Below are positions 46,748 through 58,005 of a DNA stretch of 64,000 nt, piece by piece. The notes below the pieces were generated by a model that saw only the letters and a list, made by a program, of their open reading frames with translations, was not told the DNA's origin and made no database searches. The stretch spans positions 310,001 to 374,000 of the forward strand of contig JALMLS010000585.1 in NCBI GenBank assembly GCA_038496445.1, in the 5' to 3' direction. Position numbers and translations under genes: made by a program. This stretch comes from Trichosphaerium sp. ATCC 40318. Lineage: Eukaryota; Discosea; Flabellinia; Trichosidae. Within the stretch, counting starts at the first letter, position 1. Every line of letters begins with the position of its first letter.

Positions 46748-49700
46748 ATGCACTCCACAGTAGCACAACTCGCTACATTATGTTTTCTATGCTCAGTAGC
46801 GCTTGGTTTTAATCCGCTTGATTTTACCAACACCGTTTTGATGACAAACGATCCTAGACAGAGCGTACGTATTTTAAACACTAGTTTAATACGGTGATTA
46901 CCAAACTAGTCGCAAACTTCCTCTTCGTACCATTCCATAATTTTTGTTAAAAACAAGCGCTAGGGACGTTATGTGGTTCACTTGGGCTATCGTTGGGCAA
47001 CACAGGAGCTGTCAATCCATTACACGGCGCCTACGGCTGGTATAAACGGCCAACGCAACAACTTTGCCTACGCTAAAGTACGCGTTGCTACTACCAGTGA
47101 TATCTATTCAAATTCGTTAAAAACGCCTAAAACGGATTAACACCTTATTTATGCCATGTGTTGCGCTCAATCTTACCGCCTTCTAGCGCCTGAGGTTCAA
47201 ACAAAAACAAACTGGAGAATGCGAAACATTAGATCTAACAGATCCAATGCCTCACCTTCACATTGATCATACTTGGACTCAAGGTTCGTGTTTACTTGAA
47301 AAGCGACTTTTAAAGTATTGAAGCCATTTACAGAAAAATTATAATTTCCATGCCATTTTGTCTAATTTTGGTAAAACAGGAGCTTGGGAGCACTTTAGTA
47401 CCATAATATGGGGTACACAAGTAAACTATCATTGTCATAAGTTCACCAGACACGCCACTGGCCGCCAAACAGTTGCAATATGGAGAGACGGTCATTTTAA
47501 GCCTTGCAAGTACGTTGACAACATTTAAAAGAAAGGCCTTGTGTAAGCTGACGTGTATTTTTTTTAATATAGGGCTGTTTTTGCTGATGGTACTACAATG
47601 CATTTCCATCCTCATGCCGGTCAATGGAGTCATACAAACTATGCTGGTCTTCAACATATACAAAATGCTTTTAATATACCACCTAATTGTGCATGTGTAA
47701 AACCTGTCGACTTTGTCTTTGGTACGTGTTTATCTTTGTTTTTTCTTATTATTTTTTTGCGCACCCTTTTGGTTCAAAGTGTACCTCTAGCACAACAGCG
47801 AATTACATTATTTTTTTTAAATGAAATTCTGCTTTTTGCTGGAAGTTAAAAAGGTATCACGTGGCCTGAGAACGAAAACGATTTTTCTTTTTTTTTTTTG
47901 AAGCAGGCGGTTACTTACTTGTGTATAAGTTCTTGATAGATCTGGTTCTATGGGCCATAATTTAAAAGGAGATTTGAAAAAGCATACCTGTGAACTTTCA
48001 ACAACTGACCAGAGAACAAATACAAACTGTTTCAAGCATGTGACTCTTTGGGCGCAAAAAATCATAAACGCCTTGGACCTTGCTGGATCAAATTCACGTG
48101 TTGGTACGAAATATGTTATTGCGTATGCTCTTTGTTTAGGGTTTTACTATCTAAGCCATCAGGCTTCCTTGTTTTATTAGGTTTCCATTGTGACAACAAT
48201 TAGTTTTCATCTTTGTACTCTTTTGATTATTTATATGTTTATTAAGGTCTTGTTACGTATGCAAAATCAGCAAGGCATGATTTGGGACTAACTGGTGATA
48301 AGAATGCTCTGAACGCGAAGCTTAATGAAATGCTTCGTGATAGTGACTCCATCCCTGATGGTATTTATTTTTTGTCTGAAAACAATCGAACAGTCGTTTT
48401 ATGTCATGCAAACCCACGTGATTTTTTACTTATTGTCTATTTTTATAGGTGATACATGTATTGGATGTGGTATACACTTCGGGCGTAGTATGTTTCACGC
48501 AAGTAACCGTGGTGCTGCTGTCAATAAAATTATGGTTGTTCTAACAGATGGTTGGTCTACTACAGATAAGCCACCTACTAGAACGGAAGCTCGTACGTTT
48601 GGTTTTCTTAGGCATAAAACACGTGACAATTTGAACTTACTATTAATGTTCTTCTTACTTACTGTTCTTATTATAGCTATTGCTAGAGGTGAAGGTATCG
48701 AGCTTTATGCTGTTGGTATTGGAGGTTATAAAAACCAAGATAAAGAGTTAAATCTCATCACTGGGCAGGAGCATGTCGTTGCAAGAAAATCAGTTGTAAA
48801 CGATGCTGTCCGTTTAAATGACTTAGCTGCTAGACTTACTAAAACTTTTACATGTCCAAGTACGTCATAAACGCTGATTGTTGTTTATCGATTAGAATTC
48901 TGTCAGTTTATATTGATTTTTATTTTTTTAGAGACGCCGCCTTGTACTTGTAAGGGATTTTGTCTTTTTGGTGGCACATGTAAATGTCCTACTGATTGTA
49001 CAGATGAAAATATGTGCACTCAAGATATTTGTACTAACGATAATGTTGGTTGTGTTAATCCAGCAATTCCGATGGGAGCAGGTAAAGTGTTTGTACTTTT
49101 CTAAAGAAGCACTTTTTTTGACTAAGTTTTGTTTCCTTGCAGGAATATCATTTTGCAATGATAACAGCGTATGTACATTCGACCAATGTATAGATCCACC
49201 TGGTGCAAAAAATACACCAGATGGTACCCAGTGCCGTCATCCTTCAGCAATAGGTACCCAGTTGTTTTTATTTCGTCAATTTTCTTTTTTGGATTTTTTT
49301 ATTCCACTTTTGTTCTTCGTTTATTCTTTTCTCTAACTTCGTTCTTAGCTGCTCATAATTGTGATGATCGTAATGATTGCACTGATGATAGTTGTCATCC
49401 AGTACACGGATGTCAGCATACGCCACATAACCATCTATGCGTTGATAAAAACGCTTGCACACAGACATCATGCGCAAACAGCGGACACCCTCATGGCACA
49501 GCTTCAATGCCTTATCCTGGGTGTTACGTGACTAGTACAAGTGGCGATTGTCATAAATGTGAGGCTGACATTTTGGGCAATGGTGTCAAAGTTCCTTTAA
49601 GCTGTGATTTGAACAATGGAAACAACATTGTACGTTAACTACACGTCTTGTTTGTTTTTCGTCTTCTTCCTTAAAAAAGAAAAAAAACTCAGAAATCTGC

Positions 49701-51730
49701 TTTTCTGGCACGTGTTACGTTAGTAACTCAGGAGAACCTATCAACTATTTTTTCCGTCCTCTTCGAACTTTGTTAACCCAATTACTAGTGCGCTGGTAGA
49801 GCTCTCCCATTCGGTACTGCTACACCAGCTTCACCTCATGCTTGCGCGGATAAATGTCAGGTTTACACTTGCAACCCAGCAACAGGCACTTGTACTGGTA
49901 AACCTATAGTATGTAGTGGTACACATGAGTGCGGTGGACAAAAATGTGTTAACGGAAAGTGTTCATTTATAACTGATCACAATGCTTGTAATGATGACGA
50001 TATTTGCACAAACGATGTTTGTAATAATGGTAAGTGCAATAACATACCTTTGACTATAAAGGCAATATGTGATGATGGCGATAAGTGTACAATTGATACT
50101 TGTGATAAAGATGCAACTACAATAGGAGCAAGATGTATACATACAAGCAAGGAAGATACTGTTTGTAAACCAAACAACAAAGATCCATGTATGGTAGCAT
50201 ACTGTGATTCTTCTTCAGGTAACTGTGCTGCTAAGCCGAAAGAATGTCCTGCTGCTGACACGTGCGGTGAATACGAATGCGAAGGCGGTCAGTGTAAGTA
50301 CAAGCCTTTTGATAAACCATGTGACGATGATGATATCTGTACTGATGATGTTTGTGATCGTTCACTTGGTTGTATACACACACAAAACTGCAACGACAAT
50401 GATCCGTGTACTATTGACACGTGTAACAGCAAAGCAGAGAATATTGAAGACCGTTGTTCGTATGAGAACAAGAACGAGACTATTTGCTTAACAGACAACC
50501 TATGTGAGTTACCTTCATGTAACCCAAAAACAGGTGAATGTGAAGCAATACCAAAGGCATGTGATGATGAGAATATATGTGGCGGTCATCAATGTAATCC
50601 TGTGGATGGTCTTTGCGAGTTTAGACCAAAAGAACTTCCTTGTGAAGATAATAATATCTGCACTGATGACTTCTGTTATAAGGAAAATGGTACATGTACA
50701 CATGTATTAGATCTTTGTGATGATGGTGATCCGTGTACTATTGATAGCTGTAACAAGAATGCAACATCTGTTGAAGATCGTTGTGTTCATTTGAGCAAAG
50801 TTGAAGAAGTTTGCAATTGGGCTGTTGATGGTAAACCTATTGGACTATGTGAAACACCTAGCTGTAACCCACAGACTGGTGAATGCGAGAATTCGCCTGT
50901 AGAGTGCGGAGGAGATAACTTTTGTTCATCTGGAACGTGTAATGAGAACGATGGTTCTTGTGTTTCTACACTTCTTGATGAAAAACAACTTTGCGATGAT
51001 GGTAATCCTTGTACAGATGATATCTGCGATACACAGTCAAAGGATCCGAAGGACTTTTGTATACACGTTGACAGGGCAGAGACCGAGTGTAGCAAGATAG
51101 AGAATAACTCTAGTTGCCTCATACCGATCTGTAATGTTACAAACGGTGAATGCGGTTTTACAAAACGTGTTTGTCCTGGAAGTTCGGAGCAATGTGAGAT
51201 TCCTTACTGTGATGAAGAGGTTGGCTGTTTAATAGATAATTCTACATGTAGTGGTGTAGTAGGAATAACAGATCCAACAGGGAAGAATAGCAAGACAGCA
51301 ATTTACATAGCAGTACGTCCTCACTTCAACATTTTTTCTTGTTTTTTTCTTGTTTTTTTCGAAATGTTTTCGTTAATTGCACGGCCACAAACAATTGTTT
51401 TTCGAAAATTGTTATGGCCTTGTGTCTCTTTAGTATTATTGTGATACAAAGAGAGGAAAAAACTAGTTTTTGGTGTGATCGTAGGGTCCGACAAACCATT
51501 TTATTTTACTGTCTTGCTTGTCTTTGTTGGTTTTTTTTAAAGTTATTTTTTAGGTACCTATTGCTGTTGTAGTAGCTATTGCTGCTATTGCAGCTGTTGC
51601 TTACTTTGCAGCTGTTAAACCAATGATGGCTGCTCAAGCTGCTACAAACGGTATGACATCAGCTGCTAATAGTCCTTTGTATACGCCGAATGAGATTGGT
51701 GGTACAAGCGGCATATACCAGTCGATGTAG
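46748..51730 (+). CDS. Sib/integrin-beta-like adhesion receptor: VWA domain, CTDC Cys repeats, TM, NSPLY tail
   Basis: A signal peptide (MHSTVAQLATLCFLCSVALG) precedes an N-terminal domain with many His/Trp (HLHIDHTWTQ; GTTMHFHPHAGQWSHTNYAG). A VWA domain with intact MIDAS follows (VFVLDRSGSMGHN across an intron; MVVLTDGWSTTDK). Then come a dozen or more repeats of the 'CxDxxxCTxDxC' kind (CDDGDKCTIDTCD; DDDICTDDVCDRSLGC), the Dicty_CTDC family pattern; most sit in one long exon from about 49800 to 51310. A TM helix (VPIAVVVAIAAIAAVAYFAA) leads to a short tail with AANSPLYTPNEIGG and GIYQSM. Dictyostelium Sib proteins share VWA, such repeats, an Ala/Gly-rich TM and NPxY-type tails that bind talin. 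The tail here has NSPLY rather than NPxY. Role: substrate or particle adhesion (inference from the family). Confidence 0.83.
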
Positions 51731-51921
51731 CATTTCGGTTCTTGCAAAAGATGAAGGCTTTTTTCTATCAAAAAATTATTGTTACTCTTTCAACAAAATA
51801 AACATGTATTTCAAACCAAGTTTTTTTTCTTTCATATGTACTCAGATGCGAACAATTCTAATCACAAGATTTATTACAAACGTATTTACAAATGTCAAAT
51901 GTCGTAGAAACAATACAAAGT

Positions 51922-54900
51922 TTACTGGCTCAAGCGTCTTACAACAACACGAAGAGCAGATTTTTGTTTATTCTCCACTGTAAGCATCATACGTGCTGTA
52001 ACAACAGGAGAACTACAGCTATAACTAGCAGAGGATCCATAACGCTGCATATCCTCTGTAATACGAACTTTTCTTGCAGAAACTTTAGCAGGAGATGTCA
52101 CCTTCTGAGACACCCTACTAGAAGTAATAACCCTAGTACCTCTAGGAGTAAGATTTCTTAATCTCATTTCATCCAGTTTAAGTAAGGGCCTTGTCTTAAC
52201 ACGACCATTAGGTGAAGCAAATTCAATAAACTTGATAAGATTTTTGCTTCCTAGCTCTTTATCAAAGCTAAGAGTATTAGACCACTTAGGGTCTCTTGCA
52301 TACTTAACACTATATCCACGTTGTTTTCTAGTAGCAATTTCATTAAGTTCTATAGGCAGATACATTGCTAATGCATCAACAACGTCATATTCAGATTTAC
52401 CAAAGTCAGAGCTATACCAACTCAAAACTTGAGGTAAAATAATCTATGCAACAACAAACATTAATAAAAACTTTTGTCAAACTTGTCTCGTAAATTCAAC
52501 TTTATGACATACCTCCCAAGCGCCTTTAGTATGCTCAAAGAAACGCACACCACTAAGAGTGCCTTTGCACGTATCACTTACTTTCTGTACAAGATCCTGC
52601 TCTCGATACAAAGATATCCTAGCAAACACAATCAGACAAAAAAAACGACTAAGTTTTAACATACTTTGGATAAGCGGAATATCCATTACTTAGTAACAAT
52701 GATAATCGAGGCTCAGGGTAGCTCAATCTGAAAGCTTTTCTTGGGTCTTTAGGCGCAAATGAAGTCTTAATTCTACCACAGATAATGCCAAGGCCGTCGA
52801 CATCTTCAGGATCCTCAAGCGGAGCCCGAAGCACACAATGTTCAATATTATTCAAGTTATATTGATAACCACCAATCTCATAGTTTGCTTGCACCTTAAA
52901 AATTATGGCAGAGACAAAAGTATATGGTATGCCGAACTGCATAAACACGTATTAATATAAATAAGCAAAATATGACAAATGCGTACAGTAACTAACGCGT
53001 GAAGAGTTAGAGTATGGTAAACGTTAAGCCAAAAGGCCAGTTTTTGAGCATCATTTTTAAGAAGTGTTAAGTCAACCTGTTCAAAAAAAAGTTAAGAACG
53101 TTGTAAGGTTTAATGTTGCTTACCTTTCTAAGCTCACTAGTAGCTACAGTGAACTTTTCAAATAGATGATGCTTTTCAATTCGTTTAAGGTTACGCCAAG
53201 AGATAGTACCATCACTGTTACAATCATTATACATTGCTGCTATGACTAAAAAAAGCAAGTTAACAAGCATCATTATTCTCTACTATCACGTGCTTTTTAG
53301 GATATTTTGGGATACTCTCAAAGGTTCGCGAGGTTCAGTTGACCATTTATCGTAGTTTAACTGAGCCACAGGATAAATATTCTACACGTTCAGCAATGAA
53401 AGTTAGTAGAGAAAAAAACAATAAACTATATTCCAAAATACTACCGTACCGGTACGCGATAGAGACATTTATCTCTGAAAACTGTCTTGTTCTTAACGCT
53501 TACTATGAAGTTCATGTCAAAGAGATAGGTGCAAAAGGCGACAGCATCTCGTTTGGACATATTCAAAAATAAGTTGTTTTGAACCCATGATAAACATTTA
53601 CTGCCTAAAACAAAAGTAAGCCAAACAATCAAAGCTCTAAACTTTTACCTGTGAAGTAGTCTTTATCTCTTTTTTTAACTAAACCATTTGCAGGATCTGC
53701 CATAATCTTAAGCAAACATGCTATCTCTTCATCTGAAAGTTCAGACGCCGGAATATCATTTGTGTATCCCAAAGGCGAATTTCTAACATTTCAGGTTTAG
53801 TTGCAATGAAATACCAAGGAACAAGAAGAGTGCAGTACGTACGTGAGAGGCTCAAGGAAGTTCATAGCTAAACTGGATGGCACAGTGTCACTAACACAAT
53901 CATTAGTATGTAATAGAGGCATTTATTTGCTTCGCACCGTTTTCGCAAGTAATGAATGATTTCTTCATTATATCGTAGCAAATGTGTAAAAATACGCTCT
54001 TGGTGATACCTAAAAAGCTACCATGAGAAAGACTTGGTATATAACTGCTACGAACCTATATACTACAGAAGGGAACGGAAAGCTTGTTACGGATACTTTG
54101 GGGCTTAGCACAGGAAGATCAAGAAGTTGTCCAGCAAAAATTGCTGCCTTTGTTGTACTCCACTGACAAAAACTTGTAATGGCGTCTTTGTTCGCTTTAC
54201 CAACGTTGCGTTCTAATGCCTTTCCTGTTGATGACATTTCTATTACATCCGCAAGGAAATCGAGACTTTTCTGCAGTTTTAGTGAAGGAGAAACTGAAAT
54301 AAATTAGCTTGTGAAAAATCTAACTGTTTTGTTGGCAGCTTACTTGCAACAAGTCCAAAAGTAGCCGGATCTCGTACACATGGAGCTATTAATTGCTCCA
54401 ATATAAAAGAAGCATGTGAGTGCTGTTTTTTAGTCAGCTGTGTCACGAGTGGTAAGACAACGTCAAGTTGTCCGCCTCGTCTAACAAACAAGCATTAGCC
54501 AAGGAAGGAAAAAAAAGAACTGTCTTCGTACGCATGTGCAGCAAATATAGCTTTAAACACCTTTTCGATAATATGTTTAGCCACTTCAATCATTTTAGGC
54601 ACTTGTCCATGTACGTGTGGATCGTCTATACGTTTAAGAGAGTTAGTACTTATCTCGCAAAACTCAAAGAAACTCACGCAGGTAATTTTGAAATTGTTGA
54701 GAACGCAAAAAGCGAGGGAATGCATCAAGCTCTATCATACTCATCGCACAGTCAAGGCCGTTTTGGAAGCTCTTTCTAAGTTCTTTACGTGCACCATCAA
54801 TCTTTTCTACTACTTGTAAGGTTGACCATTAACACACCAACGTACTGCCATTAGCCAAAGCAGATCTTAGCAAAGAAACATTCATCTCCAAATCATTTAT

Positions 54901-56092
54901 AATACTCTCGTGAATGTTGACTGGTTGTCCTTCAGAAGTGCTTTCTATGTACGTGCTACAACAAGGTTATTAATTATATTCGTGTGAGGATCGTAGCTGT
55001 ACGCACTCATAGAATTGGAACATAACTTCGTCTTGGTCTTCAGTCAAAGGTTTTTCAAAGAAAGCATTTAAGGCAAGTACAAACGAAAGGGTTTCGGCAC
55101 TCATATTCTCCAGCATAAACGCATCAAAATATTTACATAATACCACATCCTCCAATACATTATTTATAGTAATTTTAGACATCCATGATACCTAACAACC
55201 AATCAGCAAACACGAAGAAAAAATTAAAGAAAAGACTCTTTTTGGTTTTGTACATCAAAGTCTGGACATCTAATGAACAAATCTGTGAGAATGGGCGAAA
55301 GTACATGCGACAATGGGCTGTATAGAATTTTAATAGCATGGCACGATATACATCGCAACGGTAACCGAAAACGCTCTTTGTCAATGGGTGAGATTGTTCA
55401 AACATCCAAATACACAAACCTTTGTTAATGGTGATAACACGCTTCAAAAAGTCCGTCTTATCGGATGGAACCAAGAGAGAGAGTGACGTGATAAGACTGT
55501 CACGTTCCTCAAATAGATTAGCCACTATACTCCTGAACATGGTGCCTCTAAGTCCACCAAATTTCGCTAGAAGCTATAATAGATGGTTAGAACCAACAAT
55601 TGCACTATCACAGGTACATTGGAAAGTTTGTCGAATCTGTTGAGTTCCTACGTAGGCTATTAGACTCTTTTATACTTCTAAGACGCACAGATTGAGTATA
55701 AAATCTTATGCGAGCGACGAGAAATAATCCAACAGAGGTGTTGTTCTTTTTTAATTCCAAACGTTGCATTTGACCTTCGCTTTGGTCTTTTATTTTCACT
55801 TCAACTTCACCAAGTGTATCTCCGTTGAACATACGTCGCAATCCACAACGAAGTATTAAATGATCACTAGGATCCTTTACAGTCCTTGACAGAAAGGTTA
55901 GAGAGCACCAAAATGTAGTAGGACTTACAATTCTACATGTTGATTCCAAACGTTATTATTCGCATTTTTACATGCAACAGTTTTCTTCGGTTGATTCCCA
56001 AGAATAGCATGGCATACAACTCTCTTATTAAACGATTTTTTGGCTTGAAAACCCTCCAAATGACTTACTAATGAATACAATAAGTTATACAT
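51922..56092 (-). CDS. C2-RGS-RasGAP-DEP-DUF547 signalling regulator
   Basis: Domains in order. C2: CHAILGNQPKKTVACKNANN, NVWNQHVEL, DTLGEVEVKIKDQ. RGS: CKYFDAFMLENMSAETLSFV, then ARKELRKSFQNGLDCAMSMI and DAFPRFLRSQQFQNYL. RasGAP-like: FILEQLIAPCVRDPATFGLV and KSLDFLADVIEMSSTGKALE. DEP: SDEEIACLLKIMADPANGLV, FTGSKCLSWVQNN, RDAVAFCTYLFDMNFI, VFRDKCLYRV. DUF547: KLAFWLNVYHTLTLHALV, YEIGGYQYNLNNIEHCVLRA, PRLSLLLSNG. The product would terminate G-alpha signalling (RGS) and Ras signalling (RasGAP) at membranes (C2, DEP). I could not locate the RasGAP arginine finger, so that activity is uncertain. About 15 introns. The proposed start MYNLLYSLVSHLEG at 56092 may be preceded by another exon. Confidence 0.76.
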
Positions 56093-56736
56093 GATGCAGA
56101 ATAGCTTGTACGTACTCGTGATGTGGAGAGCTCCTTTTTTTCTGATTTTTGTCTAAAAAAGCAAAAAAAACGCGTTAGTATCGGAGTGTTTTGTGTGCGG
56201 AATTAATCAGAGCGTGTAATAAAAATAGGTTATATTACTGTAGATAAGTAAAGAAAATGTAAAAATGATCGGGTTTTCTGAATACCCGGTAGAGGTTCCG
56301 AAGACTGCTAAAAAAGACAACATTTTCAGTTGAAAAAAATCGGATTTCGAATAAAAAATTCTAGAACTCTACAAAAACTACATTTACTTCTTGTTACGTA
56401 CTAAAGCGATAAAGATAGACAAAGGTGAATCTACAAATTCCCCAGTAGATCCTTTATCTTGTGGTATTATCCATTTCTTTGTTATCATGGCTGTTGCTAA
56501 TAAAGTGGCTTTTGTTCTGCTGATATTATACTGCGAAGATAGCCAATCTATAGCTGCAGAACCTACATACGAAGTCAGACAAGAAGACTAACGCCTCTGT
56601 GGTGAACAAAAAAGACGGTAAAAACTGCGCTTCTTTTCTTTGGCGAAACGCAGTTTTTATCTCTGAGAGGTATTTTCATTATTCTGTAACGCATAGAAAA
56701 GGTGTATCAGAAAGAAAATCGTTTTAGGAAACGTGC
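56093..56736. other. Intergenic with hairpin and a doubtful small frame
   Basis: An open frame at 56391-56591 (+), with an inner ATG giving MAVANKVAFVLLILYCEDSQ, could encode a 34-residue secreted or membrane peptide, but nothing else supports it. A hairpin lies at 56619-56659. Confidence 0.3.
56619..56659. repeat. 11-bp perfect stem hairpin
   Basis: TAAAAACTGCG and CGCAGTTTTTA pair across a 19-nt loop that adds a TTC/GAA pairing. Located between the C2-RGS gene and the small two-exon frame. It could be a transcript 3'-end structure or a small RNA precursor. Confidence 0.5.
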
Positions 56737-56998
56737 TCAAACGTCGTTTTCTAAATTTGTTTCAAAAAAACATCGTTCAAACGCATTTATATGATGTATA
56801 TGATCATCTAGATGGTATAAAAGTTTGTTTTAAAATTAACAAAACTAAATTTACAAAAAAAGATTTATGAGCACCTTTGAACGTTATTTCAGATGAATCT
56901 TCAACATCCAAGCGTTTAACGCCCGTTTCAATGTGAATGAATTGGGCGCGATGTGTTGGTTTCAAATACTTCTTGAACCGATTGTCACGCTTCGCCAT
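56737..56998 (-). CDS. Possible two-exon small basic protein, about 70 residues
   Basis: MAKRDNRFKKYLKPTHRAQF, then IHIETGVKRLDVEDSSEITFK, joins across an intron (donor AAAG|GTGCTC, acceptor ATCTAG) to DDHIHHINAFERCFFETNLE and a TGA at 56737. The join is in frame and both edges are GT/AG, but the product resembles no family known to me, so it remains a candidate. Confidence 0.35.
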
Positions 56999-58005
56999 TA
57001 CGTTGTACTAGTAAAGACAATACCAAGATTGTTTTGTAGAGTCGCAAAGTCAACAAAAGGTGCGTAGGGTGCTTTTTTTCGAAAAAACGAATAGCCCTTT
57101 AACCCAAATGGCAATCAATCGACATGTACCTCAACGGAAAAAACGGACTAAGCGCGGTAACTTTTGGTAGTTGACATTTTGTAAAAAGGCACTATTGAAC
57201 ACCTCCTTACGCGTCAAAATGCACATAACTATTGAAACTACTGTGATGTACGTCGAGTGTCAGCATTTAGCTAGAAGTTGTCCAGACGCATCAACGTTCT
57301 CCACAAAGCACAAAAAACCCTATTCACAGCGAACGCACGCAATTTAAGTAGACTTCGCGGTAAAACGACCTCAGACCGTCTATACTCGTATTCATGAACC
57401 AGACTATGGTAAAGCAGTTGTCTATGAGAACAGGTAGTCGAGTTAGTGTCGAATATTTCTTTTTCCATTTGTGCTACAGTCTTCGACAAGTCAATGCTCA
57501 ACCTCGCCTGTCCCACTCAACTACCAATGAACTCTACATGTCACGTACAGCAGTGACCTAAGGCCTTGTGAACCTGTAGACTTCGCGTGATATCCTGAGA
57601 TACAGCAAATCCGTGTTTGGGCAAAGCCTGGCTCAGCCGAGACAAATTGTGTCAATAATTACACTTTTGACAGTATCCTGGGTCAAAGGCTGTAACAATT
57701 ACTACCTGCCATGCGTTGGTGGTTGTGCCGATTGTTTGCGCAATGATTTAAAGCGAGTTGAGCGCTGAAATGAACAAACATGTGATCGTATTCGTCGTAC
57801 TCAGAAATAAAAAATGCTACAGATTCCACTCCGAACCAAACAATAGTGCGCAAAATGGAATTATTCAAGTGTCTTTATTTGCGTTTCTCGGTTGATAAGG
57901 TACACGTTTACAAGTTAAGAGGTATTTAATTAGCCATGTACTAGATTATCAAATGGATGAACCGCAGGTAGGGGCCTCAGTTATTTTTTTAGTCAAACCT
58001 TACAA
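56999..58005. other. Intergenic 1 kb, no supported gene
   Basis: A minus-strand frame at 57271-57516 contains MEKEIFDTNSTTCSHRQLLY, but no splice partner or family is recognised. Nothing else stands out. Confidence 0.4.

Noticed and set aside
53339-53572. Plus-strand open frame of 77 codons
   Set aside because: It is the antisense shadow of the DEP-domain exon of the minus-strand C2-RGS-RasGAP gene.
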